Of a stretch of 64,000 nucleotides of DNA, positions 1-9,008 are shown in pieces (position 1 is the first letter of the stretch; the number at the start of each line of letters is the position of its first letter). The stretch lies in assembly GCA_033852135.1 (NCBI GenBank), contig JAWSVB010000007.1, positions 248,001 through 312,000 of the forward strand. Reading direction: 5' to 3'. A program made the translations under genes and the position numbers. Source of the DNA: QZLE01 sp033852135. Its GTDB lineage: Bacteria > Pseudomonadota > Gammaproteobacteria > QZLD01. A model generated the notes under the pieces. That model had not been told where the DNA came from. It worked only from the letters and a program-made list of their open reading frames with translations, and did not search any database.

Positions 1-1854
1 AGCTGATACTGCACTTGCTGGCGCATTCATCGCAAGGTATATATCACCTAAAAACTTTAAAGCAAATACATTGTCGAGATTTAGTTGCGGCGGCTTTCTT
101 AACACCTCTAAAGCACTAAATGGATCTCTGGATTGTATATGAAAATTTGCTAATGCTAACCGCGCTTCTAATGACTCTGGATAGTTTTTAACCCATGTTT
201 GCAGATACTTTTTCGCACTACCAAGCCGGCCTGACTTTGCTTCTAGATTCGCAATTTGAGGTAAAATAAGTGGGTGATTTGGGAATTTATTTATGCAATT
301 TAAGAAAACCTTTTCAGCCTCTTCACTCTTTCCTTGTTTCACCAACATTTTACCTAGATGCAAAGCAGCCAAAGGATCTGCCGTCCTATTTTGCAATGCG
401 GTCAAAAAAGACCGCTCTGCTTCCTCATAATTATTATTTTTTACGAGCACCATTCCATTTAAAGTATATGGCAAAGCACTTTGGGGAAAGGCATTAGCAA
501 ACTTTGCAGCTTCAGCACTAGCTTCGGATAATTTTTCCACCCTAATATAAGCCAATATTAATAATATCTGCGTTTGTATATTTTCTGGATATTCACCAAT
601 CATAGACTCAAGGGTAGCTTGTTCAGAAACTGCACCAATATAATTAGATTGCCCATCAAGATCCCATTGCAGCATAAATGCTTTTTGCAATATCGGAACT
701 GCATCATTTATCTCACCAAGCCCCATGAGTATTTTGCCGTATATAAGTACTACAGAAGGATCTTCAGGTAGCTTCTCTATAACTGGCTTTATTACTACCT
801 TTGCTTGTTCTAGCTTATTTGCTTTCACCAAAACTTTGGTAAGAATTTTTCTGGCATGATAATTATCTGGGTTCTTTACTATAACCTTATTTAAGTTCTT
901 TTCTGCCTGCTCAAGATTTCCAAGCTCAAAGTATACCCCCCCTAAGAAAAGCCAGGTTTCTATTGAATCAGGAGAGTACTTTAATGCATTTTCAAAAAAA
1001 TCTTTTGCGTCAATGAAGTTTCTTTTGCGCATTGACAAAAGACCTTTAGCAAATAAATACTTAGGATGATTATGAACCTTATTTTCAATTTGAGATAAAT
1101 CTGAGCTGGCTTTTTCTAGCTCGTTAATTCTAATTCTAAGTAATGCTCTATGCATATAAGCTGTTAACAGCAGTCCTTCGCTACTATCGATCACAACCGA
1201 ATATGATTTTTCAGCTTCTTCATATATTTTTAATCTGCCTTCAACCCTTCCCTTTAACAACCAAGCGCTGTAGTGATCTGGATATTCAACTACAAACTCC
1301 TCCAGAAGACTATGCGCTGCTTTATAATTTCCTTGGTAGATGCTGTATTTGATTTGAGCCATCTGCAGTGAAAGGTTTTCAGCATCTAATCCAATACCCT
1401 TTTCTATATATGTATAAGCCTTATCTCCTTCACCCAACCCCATATGCGCTTCAGCCATTGCGGCATAAATATTTGCTCTTAGATTTATACTAAAGCTTTC
1501 ACTTATTTCTATATCTTCAATAACCTTTCTATACTCACCCTGTTTTAGCAGAGTCTGCATTAAGGCTGGATAAATTGCTTTTTTATCAACACCAAGCTGC
1601 AAAGCAGCCTTTAACTCTTTTTCTGAGCTTTCCCACTTTGCAAGATCATTATATATAAGGCCTAATAACCACCTAGCTTCTGCATTTTCAGAGTTAAACT
1701 TCAGGGCGTTTTTTAATTCAATTACGCTTGATTCAAGATCCCCTTGCTGCTGAAATCCTTTTGCCTTCCTAATATATTCAACATCAGATAGCTGTTTTTC
1801 CCCACATGATGTTAACAAAAAAGCTGCCAACATTATCGACGCAATTATTTTCAT
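1..1854 (-). CDS. TPR-repeat lipoprotein, partial (PEP-CTERM/PrsT-like)
   Basis: The gene runs off the left edge after 618 codons, so its C-terminus is missing. Translation from the ATG gives a short hydrophobic leader ending in a lipobox (L-T-S-C, Cys17), predicting an outer-membrane lipoprotein. The rest is a long series of roughly 34-residue tetratricopeptide repeats with the usual small/aromatic/Pro pattern (for example phrases like 'A-W-L-L-K-G' and 'Y-P-E-S'). Length and architecture resemble the large TPR lipoproteins found with exosortase/PEP-CTERM exopolysaccharide loci, but no exosortase gene is visible here, so that link is inference. It lies 106 bp downstream of the duplicated-domain exported protein on the same strand and may share its transcript. 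A GGAA Shine-Dalgarno-like site precedes the start. Confidence 0.8.
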   Translation of the reverse strand, partial: MKIIASIMLAAFLLTSCGEKQLSDVEYIRKAKGFQQQGDLESSVIELKNALKFNSENAEARWLLGLIYNDLAKWESSEKELKAALQLGVDKKAIYPALMQTLLKQGEYRKVIEDIEISESFSINLRANIYAAMAEAHMGLGEGDKAYTYIEKGIGLDAENLSLQMAQIKYSIYQGNYKAAHSLLEEFVVEYPDHYSAWLLKGRVEGRLKIYEEAEKSYSVVIDSSEGLLLTAYMHRALLRIRINELEKASSDLSQIENKVHNHPKYLFAKGLLSMRKRNFIDAKDFFENALKYSPDSIETWLFLGGVYFELGNLEQAEKNLNKVIVKNPDNYHARKILTKVLVKANKLEQAKVVIKPVIEKLPEDPSVVLIYGKILMGLGEINDAVPILQKAFMLQWDLDGQSNYIGAVSEQATLESMIGEYPENIQTQILLILAYIRVEKLSEASAEAAKFANAFPQSALPYTLNGMVLVKNNNYEEAERSFLTALQNRTADPLAALHLGKMLVKQGKSEEAEKVFLNCINKFPNHPLILPQIANLEAKSGRLGSAKKYLQTWVKNYPESLEARLALANFHIQSRDPFSALEVLRKPPQLNLDNVFALKFLGDIYLAMNAPASAVSA

Positions 1855-1960
1855 GCAATATTTCCAAGATTTGATTGATTAACTTAAAAGAACTGACAGC
1901 AAACCCTATAAAAGGATTTGCTTATGAAAATAACACTTTTACCCGAATAAGGCTAAGCAT

Positions 1961-2788
1961 TCATTCAACAACAAAAGTAACTGCAGCGACCTCACTACCG
2001 CCTTTGCCATCAAACATCCTTAATTCATACTTCCCTTTATATAAATATACTGTAAAAACCATAATTCCATTTATTCGGTTATCTATCGTATACTTTTCCA
2101 GATCATGTTTATCATTTAGATTTGCGTCATCATGCGGTACTGATGAGCGTACTAGCCCAACCCAAGCATCCTTTTTAAACCACTTTGGAGCCGAGAATTT
2201 AACTTTTATAGCTTCGCCAGTTTTATATTTCTTCTTATTCAGCTCTAAGCTACCACTAGACTCTTTAACCATAAAAGAGACATAAACAACCTCTTTCCCC
2301 ATTTCGCTATCATGCATTCTTATATCATATTTACCGTATTTTAATGGGGCTTGAAAAAACATTGAGCCTTTAGTTTTTTTATCCAAATATTGATATGTAA
2401 GCGCATGAAGATCATTTACTTCTGCTTCACCATGCTTAATATTTGAAGGAATAATTCCTATCCAAGCATTTTCCCCATAACTTTTTGACGCTTTAAATGA
2501 AATCTTAATCTTTTCACCTGGTGCGAAAAGAGTCTTATTTAAATATATTCTAGGCTTGAAAGTTTTTTTAACTGTCTTTGGAGATTTGCCGCTGGAAGCA
2601 GCCTTTGCGGTTACTTTTTTAGAGTTATTACTTTGTTTTTTCTTTTCAATTTCTTTGCGTTTCTGAGTAGAAAATTCAGGCGCGCTTTTAGCTGAAGTTG
2701 GCCGTCCCACCTCAGCACTTACATTTTTTATACCACCGAATAACCCAACAAATACAACAAGTGGGGGAATTAATCCTAAAAGCCTCAT
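1961..2788 (-). CDS. Exported protein with two copies of a ~100-residue domain
   Basis: I do not recognise the family. The 275-residue product starts with a hydrophobic leader (about residues 1-25, ending V-S-A), then a Lys/Ser-rich linker (about 30-79), then two homologous domains at an exact period of 100 residues (about 80-174 and 180-275). Shared positions include G91/G191-E, W109/W209, H119/H219, N125-D126/N225-D226, H128/H228, G-K-Y near 152/252 and R157/R257. Alternating hydrophobic residues suggest beta-sandwich domains, and the conserved His/Asn/Asp/His set could form a binding site; both points are inference. The protein is probably periplasmic or surface exposed. It lies upstream of the TPR lipoprotein gene on the same strand. 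Confidence 0.75.
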   Translation of the reverse strand: MRLLGLIPPLVVFVGLFGGIKNVSAEVGRPTSAKSAPEFSTQKRKEIEKKKQSNNSKKVTAKAASSGKSPKTVKKTFKPRIYLNKTLFAPGEKIKISFKASKSYGENAWIGIIPSNIKHGEAEVNDLHALTYQYLDKKTKGSMFFQAPLKYGKYDIRMHDSEMGKEVVYVSFMVKESSGSLELNKKKYKTGEAIKVKFSAPKWFKKDAWVGLVRSSVPHDDANLNDKHDLEKYTIDNRINGIMVFTVYLYKGKYELRMFDGKGGSEVAAVTFVVE

Positions 2789-2901
2789 GTTTTGCCCTAT
2801 TATTTATAATAATTTCTTACTATTAAGATATGCGAGAACGTTTGTTTTTACAAAGATCTACCACACATATTTATAACTTTATTATAGAACATGACATAAA
2901 A

Positions 2902-2970
2902 ACCACCAATCAGCAGCCCGAATATTCATAAAACACTCGGGCTAAACTGTAATCACTAACGATTGGTGGT
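2902..2970 (-). terminator. Nested hairpin terminator after fbaB
   Basis: An outer 10-bp stem (2902-2911 with 2961-2970) encloses an inner 7-bp stem (2915-2921 with 2937-2943). Read on the minus strand it begins 8 bases after the fbaB stop and is followed by TTTTT, as in an intrinsic terminator, but the two-tier shape is unusual. Confidence 0.6.
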
Positions 2971-2978
2971 AGGTTTAA

Positions 2979-4028
2979 TTAAGCTATGGTTATGTCTTTT
3001 GACAGGTATACATCTTGAATTGCATTAAGAATTTCAACACCTTCCTGCATTGGTCTTTGAAATGCTTTTCTACCTGAAATAAGCCCCATACCACCAGCTC
3101 TTTTATTAATTACCGCTGTACGAACTGCTTGCTCCAGGTCATTCTCACCAGATCCACCGCCAGAGTTAATAAGTCCAGCTCTGCCCATATAACAGTTAGC
3201 AACTTGATATCTAGTTAAGTCAATAGGATGGTCTGTTGTTAACTCGCTATAAACCTTCTCATGAGTTTTACCAAATTTAATAGCGTTATACCCGCCATTA
3301 TTTTCTGGCTGCTTTTGCTTTACTATGTCAGCATTAATTGTTGCAGCAAGATGGTTTGCCTGACCAGTTAAATCAGCAGAAACATGGTAATCAACACCAT
3401 CTTTCTCAAATGCTGGGTTACGCAGGTATGCCCATAAAATGGTAACTAATCCAAGCTCGTGTGCATATGCAAAAGCATCACTTACTTCCTGAATTTGACG
3501 GCGACAATCATCAGACCCAAAATAGATAGTTGCACCAACTGCTGTAGCACCCATATCAAACGCCTGCTGCACTGATGCAAACATGGTTTGATCATATTTT
3601 GCTGGATATGTCAGAATCTCATTGTGATTTATCTTTAGGATAAATGGGATTTTATGCGCATATTTTCTTGCTATAGAGCTCATACCACCAAGAGTTGAAC
3701 AAACGGCATTACAGCCACCTTCAATAGCCAACTTGATAATATTCTCTGGGTCAAAATAGATTGGGTTTGGAGCAAAAGATGCGCCAGCTGAGTGTTCAAT
3801 ACCTTGGTCAACAGGAAGAATAGAGAGGTAACCTGTTCCACCCAGTCTACCAGTATCAAACATCTGTTGCATATTTCTTAATACAACTGGCTTTCTGTCG
3901 TTCTGAGAAAATATGTCATCGATATAGTTTTTACCTGGAAGGTGAAGTGTATCTTTTGGAATACCTGTACAGGTATAATCAAGTAAAGTTTCAGCTTCAG
4001 ATCCTAATAGTTTTTCAATTGTCGTCAT
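2979..4028 (-). CDS. fbaB: Class I fructose-bisphosphate aldolase (DhnA type)
   Basis: Cytoplasmic enzyme of glycolysis/gluconeogenesis that reversibly cleaves fructose-1,6-bisphosphate to dihydroxyacetone phosphate and glyceraldehyde-3-phosphate. At 349 residues it matches E. coli FbaB in length and in blocks such as 'GTGYLSILPVDQG' (about 65-77), 'VGATIYFGS' (164-172) and 'HVSADLTGQANHLAAT' (about 215-230). The Schiff-base lysine is expected to be K237 in 'ADIVKQK'. It appears to be a single-gene transcript: a nested terminator follows it and a 389-bp gap separates it from the divergent DUF1631 gene. No oddities; the call is secure. Confidence 0.96.
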   Translation of the reverse strand: MTTIEKLLGSEAETLLDYTCTGIPKDTLHLPGKNYIDDIFSQNDRKPVVLRNMQQMFDTGRLGGTGYLSILPVDQGIEHSAGASFAPNPIYFDPENIIKLAIEGGCNAVCSTLGGMSSIARKYAHKIPFILKINHNEILTYPAKYDQTMFASVQQAFDMGATAVGATIYFGSDDCRRQIQEVSDAFAYAHELGLVTILWAYLRNPAFEKDGVDYHVSADLTGQANHLAATINADIVKQKQPENNGGYNAIKFGKTHEKVYSELTTDHPIDLTRYQVANCYMGRAGLINSGGGSGENDLEQAVRTAVINKRAGGMGLISGRKAFQRPMQEGVEILNAIQDVYLSKDITIA

Positions 4029-4417
4029 CTTTCTTTTCCTTTAAAGCCAGATTCAAATATTTTTCTGATACAAAGTGCTTAACACTTTAATATATTTCCA
4101 ATCTATAAATATCATTTAACTCAACATCGTAACCTGCCATTAACAGCCTATAGTTGTTAACAATGTGTTAAAACATCGGGAATGAATGAGCAGGATTATA
4201 GTGTTTTTTTATCTGTTAATCACGCAAAAGACTGTAATTTTAGATTTTTCATCACTCTATGTGTAAAACACGGTTTTAAACAGCTGCTGTTCGTCGGGAA
4301 AAACAACCATAGTTTACATCTGTGAGATTTTTCACGGCTACTTTTTAATCAATATTCTATATTTCATATTGATGTTAATTTAAACGTTGGGTATGCCAAT
4401 ATTTTTGGGAAGTATGT
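4029..4417. other. Divergent intergenic region, fbaB / DUF1631 gene
   Basis: This 389-bp AT-rich gap holds the start regions of two divergent genes. A TATAAT hexamer is present on the minus strand at 4195-4200 but lacks a convincing -35 partner at normal spacing. A short inverted motif (TTGTTAACAA near 4155) lies between. No small ORF or RNA gene is convincing here. Confidence 0.4.
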
Positions 4418-6784
4418 ATGTCGCCAGGGAAAAATGTTGTTTACATAGATAAAGCGAGGTCCGAAAAAGCAAACGGAAACGCACCCTATGCCATATTCAA
4501 AGCGATTCATAAGCTTGTGATCGACAAAATCAACATCTCCATCAACCAAGTATTTAGTGCTATTGACGACTCTTTGTTTACTCTGGCCGAAAAAGCTACA
4601 GCATCTAGCGACCACCAAAACTTTTTCGCATCTATGCGTGACGTCAGGTGTAAGAAAAAAGATGCTATAAGCAAGTATTGTCAGTCTATTACCAGTGCAA
4701 ATCAAAACTTCCTTTCTAATAAGGAAGAAAATAAAAAGCGGTTCAGCGATCAAGTTAACCCGAGTGATGACTTCTCGCTGCTTGAGCATAACCAGTTAGA
4801 GCTAACTCTAGCCCTTGAGAACATCATCTCAAAAGCAAACTTACGCTCTTCAAAAGAGATTTCTGCAATTGAAGCCCGGCTTGGCGAACTTTTCCCCGAT
4901 AAATTTATTGACGAAGAAACCAACCCTCTAAGCCCTAAAAATCTCACAACGTTTTTCTTTAATGCATGTAAGGAATTCGATATTGATGATCAATCTGAAC
5001 TAGTTATATATAAACAATTTGATAAAGTTATCGCCTCAGAGTTTCAGGATCTATATATCAAGATAAATGAGTTACTAGTAAAAAATGGAATTTTACCTGA
5101 TTTAAAAAACAACAAACTAAAAAAAGAGGCTGCTAATACAGAAAATAACTCACAAAAACATCCCCCTTCTGATGCTAAAAATGTGGCTGAAACCCTATCA
5201 AGTGATGATGAAGACTTAATAAATGTTCTATACGAACTTCTTGCTCAGCGCCGAGGAGTGGAATCATTTGCTGATTCCAGTGGCTCTTCAAAGAACACCG
5301 CAGGAAGTGGCGTTCAATCATCAGCTTTAATTCAATCTCTATCGACCATACAAACAGAGAGGTTTCACTCTCAACAAAATGGTATTGATTCCCCTGATAG
5401 CATTAAAGATTTTATTTCGCACAACATCCAACATACTGCAAAGCCAGGAGCATCTGTTGCATTTAGCCAAATCCAGAGTGATACGATAGATATTACTAGT
5501 ATGCTATTTGAATTTATTCTTGGTGACTCAAATATCCCAGATAACATCAAAGCATTAATTGGGCGCTTACAAATCCCAGTATTAAAAGTTGCTGTTATCG
5601 ACAAGACATTTTTTAATCGAGCAAACCACCCCGCTAGAGCTTTGATCAATGAACTTGCTGGTGCTGCCATTGGGGTACAATCTGAGTCCCTTACTTCAAA
5701 AGATCAATTGCTTCAAAAAACTGAGGTTATTGTTAATAAGATACTGACCGAATTCACAGATAACGTATCAATTTTTGAAGAGTTACTATTAGATTTCAGA
5801 GACTTTCTACTTTTAGAGCAAAAACGTTCCGAAGCGATTGAGAAAAAGACCAGAGATGTTGAAGAGAGCAAAGTAAAGGTTGAAAACGCCAAGGCACTTG
5901 TACAAACAGAGACTTCAAAAAGATTAAAAAATATAATCTTACCTGGTTCAATATCTCACCTTATTACAGATGTATGGTCAAAGTTTCTCTTTATCACCTA
6001 CCTTAAAGAAGGTGAAGATAGTGAGGCTTGGACAAACGGACTAAATACAATTGACACTCTTATTTGGTCATTAACTCCAAAAGATACTGATGATGCTAAA
6101 GTAAAACTGCTGTCTGTCATTCCAAAAGTTCAAAGAGAACTGCGCGAAGGGCTGAATAATATTCTGTTCAATCCTTTTGAAATAACAAAAATATTCCAAG
6201 ACCTTGAATCAAAACACATAGATAATCTAACTGCAACAAATGACCTGATAGCAGGAATTAATACATCAGAAGAAATAACTGATGATTTCATAGACCCTCA
6301 ACCTGCCCCTGTAAAACAGCAACACAGTATTAGTGAAACGCTACATACATTAAAAATGGATGCTAATACAAAGAAAAAACTTAAGGATGAAAAAGCAAAT
6401 GAAAGCCATGATATGGCAGTCACTAAAGCAGAATGTGTAGTTACCGAAACTGAAGATAGTAATGATGATATTGAGGAAACCCTGTTACTTAAAGAAGTAA
6501 ATGAGATTGAAATTGGTACATGGTTTGAGTTCACTCAAGACGATAACGAAAAAATTAGAGCCAAACTTTCAGCTAGACTTAGAAATGGTGAGCGTTTAAT
6601 TTTTGTTAACCGTAGCGGTTTCAAAATGGCAGAAAAATCATCAGAACAACTCGCTTATGAAATCAAGGCTGGATTAAGCACCACCCTTAATGATTCATTA
6701 TTATTTGATCGTGCATTAGAATCAGTAATTACTGACCTTAAAGAGATTAAAAGTTCCAGAGAAAAAATACACCCCCTAAGATAA
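4418..6784 (+). CDS. DUF1631 family protein
   Basis: The 788-residue soluble protein has no signal peptide or membrane segment. It looks like members of the DUF1631 family, which are sometimes mislabelled thymidine phosphorylase and whose function is not established. The N-terminal third is helical, residues about 230-310 form a low-complexity Ser/Asn-rich linker, and about 455-500 is a charged coiled-coil-like segment (E/K-rich). The C-terminal part (about 700-788, with 'GTWFEF' and 'RLIFVNRSGFKMAEKS') is small and beta-rich, as is typical of the family and reminiscent of PilZ-type barrels; that resemblance is inference. xth follows 151 bp downstream on the same strand. An ATG with an upstream GGGAAG supports the start. 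Confidence 0.75.
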   Translation: MSPGKNVVYIDKARSEKANGNAPYAIFKAIHKLVIDKINISINQVFSAIDDSLFTLAEKATASSDHQNFFASMRDVRCKKKDAISKYCQSITSANQNFLSNKEENKKRFSDQVNPSDDFSLLEHNQLELTLALENIISKANLRSSKEISAIEARLGELFPDKFIDEETNPLSPKNLTTFFFNACKEFDIDDQSELVIYKQFDKVIASEFQDLYIKINELLVKNGILPDLKNNKLKKEAANTENNSQKHPPSDAKNVAETLSSDDEDLINVLYELLAQRRGVESFADSSGSSKNTAGSGVQSSALIQSLSTIQTERFHSQQNGIDSPDSIKDFISHNIQHTAKPGASVAFSQIQSDTIDITSMLFEFILGDSNIPDNIKALIGRLQIPVLKVAVIDKTFFNRANHPARALINELAGAAIGVQSESLTSKDQLLQKTEVIVNKILTEFTDNVSIFEELLLDFRDFLLLEQKRSEAIEKKTRDVEESKVKVENAKALVQTETSKRLKNIILPGSISHLITDVWSKFLFITYLKEGEDSEAWTNGLNTIDTLIWSLTPKDTDDAKVKLLSVIPKVQRELREGLNNILFNPFEITKIFQDLESKHIDNLTATNDLIAGINTSEEITDDFIDPQPAPVKQQHSISETLHTLKMDANTKKKLKDEKANESHDMAVTKAECVVTETEDSNDDIEETLLLKEVNEIEIGTWFEFTQDDNEKIRAKLSARLRNGERLIFVNRSGFKMAEKSSEQLAYEIKAGLSTTLNDSLLFDRALESVITDLKEIKSSREKIHPLR

Positions 6785-6935
6785 TATTGCTTAGCATTTT
6801 CCAATTTAAACCCCCACATGAATCCACAGTACTGTTGCAGCCATACAACATGGGCTATCACTATTTGGTAATACTTTCTGGTAAACTAAAAACATCTAAA
6901 CAAATTATTATATATCACTTTAGCAAAGGTAAGAG

Positions 6936-7703
6936 ATGAAGAAATTATACTCATGGAATGTTAATGGAATAAGGGCTTGCCAAAAGAAAGGGTTAATAGA
7001 TTGGATCAAGAATGAGTCTCCTGACGTACTAGCTCTTCAGGAAACCAAGGCTCAAATTGATCAACTTGATGACGAACTTATCAACATTAGTGGTTATAAA
7101 AGCTATTGGCTTTCAGCCCAGAAAAAGGGCTACAGTGGCGTGGCTATCTATAGCAAAGATGAGCCAAACAGTATTGAATACATGGGGGAAGAGGAGTTCG
7201 ATAATGAAGGGAGAACAATTATTGCCCACTACGACACTTTCACCCTTATCAACTGCTATTTTCCTAACTCTCAGTCAGAGGGGGCACGACTTGATTACAA
7301 ACTAGCTTTTTGTAAAAAGATACAAGACATATGCAATAAACTAGTTAAATCGGGTAAAAATGTCATTTTATGTGGTGACTACAATGTAGCCCATACAGCT
7401 ATTGACCTTAAAAATCCTAAAACCAATGAGAAAAACCCTGGATACCTACCTGAAGAAAGAGAGTGGATGGAGCAATTTCTTCAAGATGGCTACACCGATA
7501 CATTCAGAAAATTCCACCCTGATGAACCAGGACATTACAGCTGGTGGTCATATAGATTTCAAGCAAGAGCAAAAGATGCTGGCTGGAGAATTGACTACTT
7601 CTGTGTCAACAACTCATATAGTGAAAGCGTCGTTGAGGCCAAAATACATAAAGACGTAATGGGGTCAGATCACTGTCCGGTTAGTATCGCCATTGACGAA
7701 TAG
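6936..7703 (+). CDS. xth: Exodeoxyribonuclease III / AP endonuclease
   Basis: Base-excision-repair nuclease of the EEP (exonuclease-endonuclease-phosphatase) superfamily, cutting 5' of abasic sites and degrading 3' ends. The 255-residue sequence shows the full active site: N8 in 'SWNVNG', E36 in 'LQETK', Y108, D148/N150 in 'GDYNVAH' and D245/H246 in 'GSDHCPV'. Length and motifs fit the ExoA/Xth group; which sub-branch is not certain. The preceding bases 'AAAGGTAAGAG' give a ribosome site for the ATG. A bidirectional hairpin closes the gene before the convergent sspB. Confidence 0.95.
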   Translation: MKKLYSWNVNGIRACQKKGLIDWIKNESPDVLALQETKAQIDQLDDELINISGYKSYWLSAQKKGYSGVAIYSKDEPNSIEYMGEEEFDNEGRTIIAHYDTFTLINCYFPNSQSEGARLDYKLAFCKKIQDICNKLVKSGKNVILCGDYNVAHTAIDLKNPKTNEKNPGYLPEEREWMEQFLQDGYTDTFRKFHPDEPGHYSWWSYRFQARAKDAGWRIDYFCVNNSYSESVVEAKIHKDVMGSDHCPVSIAIDE

Positions 7704-7724
7704 ACCTTATACTGATGAGTAAAT

Positions 7725-7762
7725 AAAAAAGCCGAATAAACTTAGTTCATTCGGCTTTTTTG
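7725..7762. terminator. Bidirectional terminator between xth and sspB
   Basis: A stem of AAAAAAGCCGAAT (7725-7737) with ATTCGGCTTTTTT (7749-7761) surrounds an 11-base loop and carries a T-tract on either strand. It serves both convergent genes. Confidence 0.85.
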
Positions 7763-7778
7763 ATAACTGTGAAAAACC

Positions 7779-8189
7779 TTATTTTACTACAGTAAGATTT
7801 GGTTTCTTTGGCTTAGGTTTATCGCCACCACCATCATCTGGGCTTTCAGGCTCTTCTGCATGCTTTGCAACCGAAACGTTTTCAATATCACCAAAAAACA
7901 TCCCTTGGCCATTTTCACGAGCATAAATTGCAAACACATGAAATGTTGGAACCTGAACCTGCATCGGATTACCGCTAAATCTTGCTGAGAAGTTGATATA
8001 GTCATTACCTAAATCAAGATCCCTTATAGATGAAGGGGCTATATTTAAAACCAATTTTCCATCTTCAGCGAATTCTAAAGGGGCAAGAATACCCTCCCCA
8101 GTAGCATCTACCAGAATATAAGGGGTCCAATTATTATCAACAATCCATTGATAATATGCCCTTATTAGGTATGGACGATTAGGTATCAT
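7779..8189 (-). CDS. sspB: ClpXP protease specificity-enhancing factor SspB
   Basis: Adaptor that binds ssrA-tagged peptides and hands them to ClpXP. The 136-residue protein has the conserved N-terminal substrate-binding domain ('RPYLIRAYYQWIVDN' near the start, 'LNIAPSSI', 'FSARFSG', 'FAIYARENG'). This is followed by a flexible acidic/Gly-rich linker (about 105-125) and a basic C-terminal tail ending 'PNLTVVK', which corresponds to the ClpX-docking tail of E. coli SspB. It lies directly downstream of sspA, as in many gammaproteobacteria. Confidence 0.95.
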   Translation of the reverse strand: MIPNRPYLIRAYYQWIVDNNWTPYILVDATGEGILAPLEFAEDGKLVLNIAPSSIRDLDLGNDYINFSARFSGNPMQVQVPTFHVFAIYARENGQGMFFGDIENVSVAKHAEEPESPDDGGGDKPKPKKPNLTVVK

Positions 8190-8276
8190 AATAATTCCTT
8201 AATATTTATACTCTGCCAAAATCATCAGTAATTCATAATGACAATTATCAGATATATTAACAACCAGTATGAGGCA

Positions 8277-8906
8277 CTATAGTCCGCGGATCTCTTTTTC
8301 TGCTTCAGTTAGGCTTTCTTGGAAAGCTTCTCTGGCAAAAACGCGATCAGCGTACTCTTCAATCACAGCACCTTCAACAGGAAGGTCTATTCCATATTTT
8401 GGCAAACGCCATAACAACGGCGCTATTGTCGCATCCATAACTGTAAAATCATCACTTAAAAAGAACTTTCTTGATGAAAACACATCAGCACTGGATATTA
8501 ATGCTTCTTTCAAGCCTTTTTTAGCCTTGCTTATTTTTCTATCACTTCCATTTTCAAGATCATCTACAAAAACATAAAGATCAGAAAGTATACGACAAAC
8601 AGCTAAGCGACACTGAGCCCTTGAAACCGGATCAACAGGCATCAACGGTGGATGAGGAAAGCGCTCATCAAGATATTCAATCATCACTTGAGGATCATAT
8701 AAAACCAAATCTCTATCAACAAGAGTTGGTACCGATCCATACGGATTAAGGGCCAGAAGATCTTCAGAAGGAGCCTCTTCAGAAGTCATTTCAACATCAA
8801 CGCCAATCCCTTTCTCGCCTAAAACAATACGTACACGGTGACTATGAATACAAGTCGGACCGGTAAATAAAGTCATCACTGACCTTTTTCCTGTAACAGC
8901 AGCCAT
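8277..8906 (-). CDS. sspA: Stringent starvation protein A
   Basis: RNA-polymerase-associated protein with a glutathione-S-transferase fold that in other gammaproteobacteria acts in stress and stationary-phase transcription. The 209 residues open with 'KRSVMTLFTGPTCIHSH' and contain the N-terminal thioredoxin-like domain with 'LNPYGSVPTLVDRDLVLYD' and 'YLDERFPHPPLMPV', then a helical C-terminal domain ending 'SLTEAEKEIRG'. These blocks are diagnostic of SspA and not of an active GST. It is the first gene of an sspA-sspB pair with an 87-bp gap. Unlike in E. coli, no rplM-rpsI lies upstream. Confidence 0.95.
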   Translation of the reverse strand: MAAVTGKRSVMTLFTGPTCIHSHRVRIVLGEKGIGVDVEMTSEEAPSEDLLALNPYGSVPTLVDRDLVLYDPQVMIEYLDERFPHPPLMPVDPVSRAQCRLAVCRILSDLYVFVDDLENGSDRKISKAKKGLKEALISSADVFSSRKFFLSDDFTVMDATIAPLLWRLPKYGIDLPVEGAVIEEYADRVFAREAFQESLTEAEKEIRGL

Positions 8907-9008
8907 TTTATCTCCAAAACAGAATAACTAAAATTTAGCAGCAAATAATCCACTAAAACCGGCAAAAGGTCAAGCTTTTTATCAAAAACCCCTTAAATAT
9001 CAAATAGT

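Noticed and set aside
1875..2285. 136-codon plus-strand frame opposite the duplicated-domain protein
   Set aside because: It is antisense to the repeated domain that is clearly coding on the other strand.
4364..4789. 141-codon minus-strand frame over the start of the DUF1631 gene
   Set aside because: It overlaps coding sequence and the intergenic region without a start signal.
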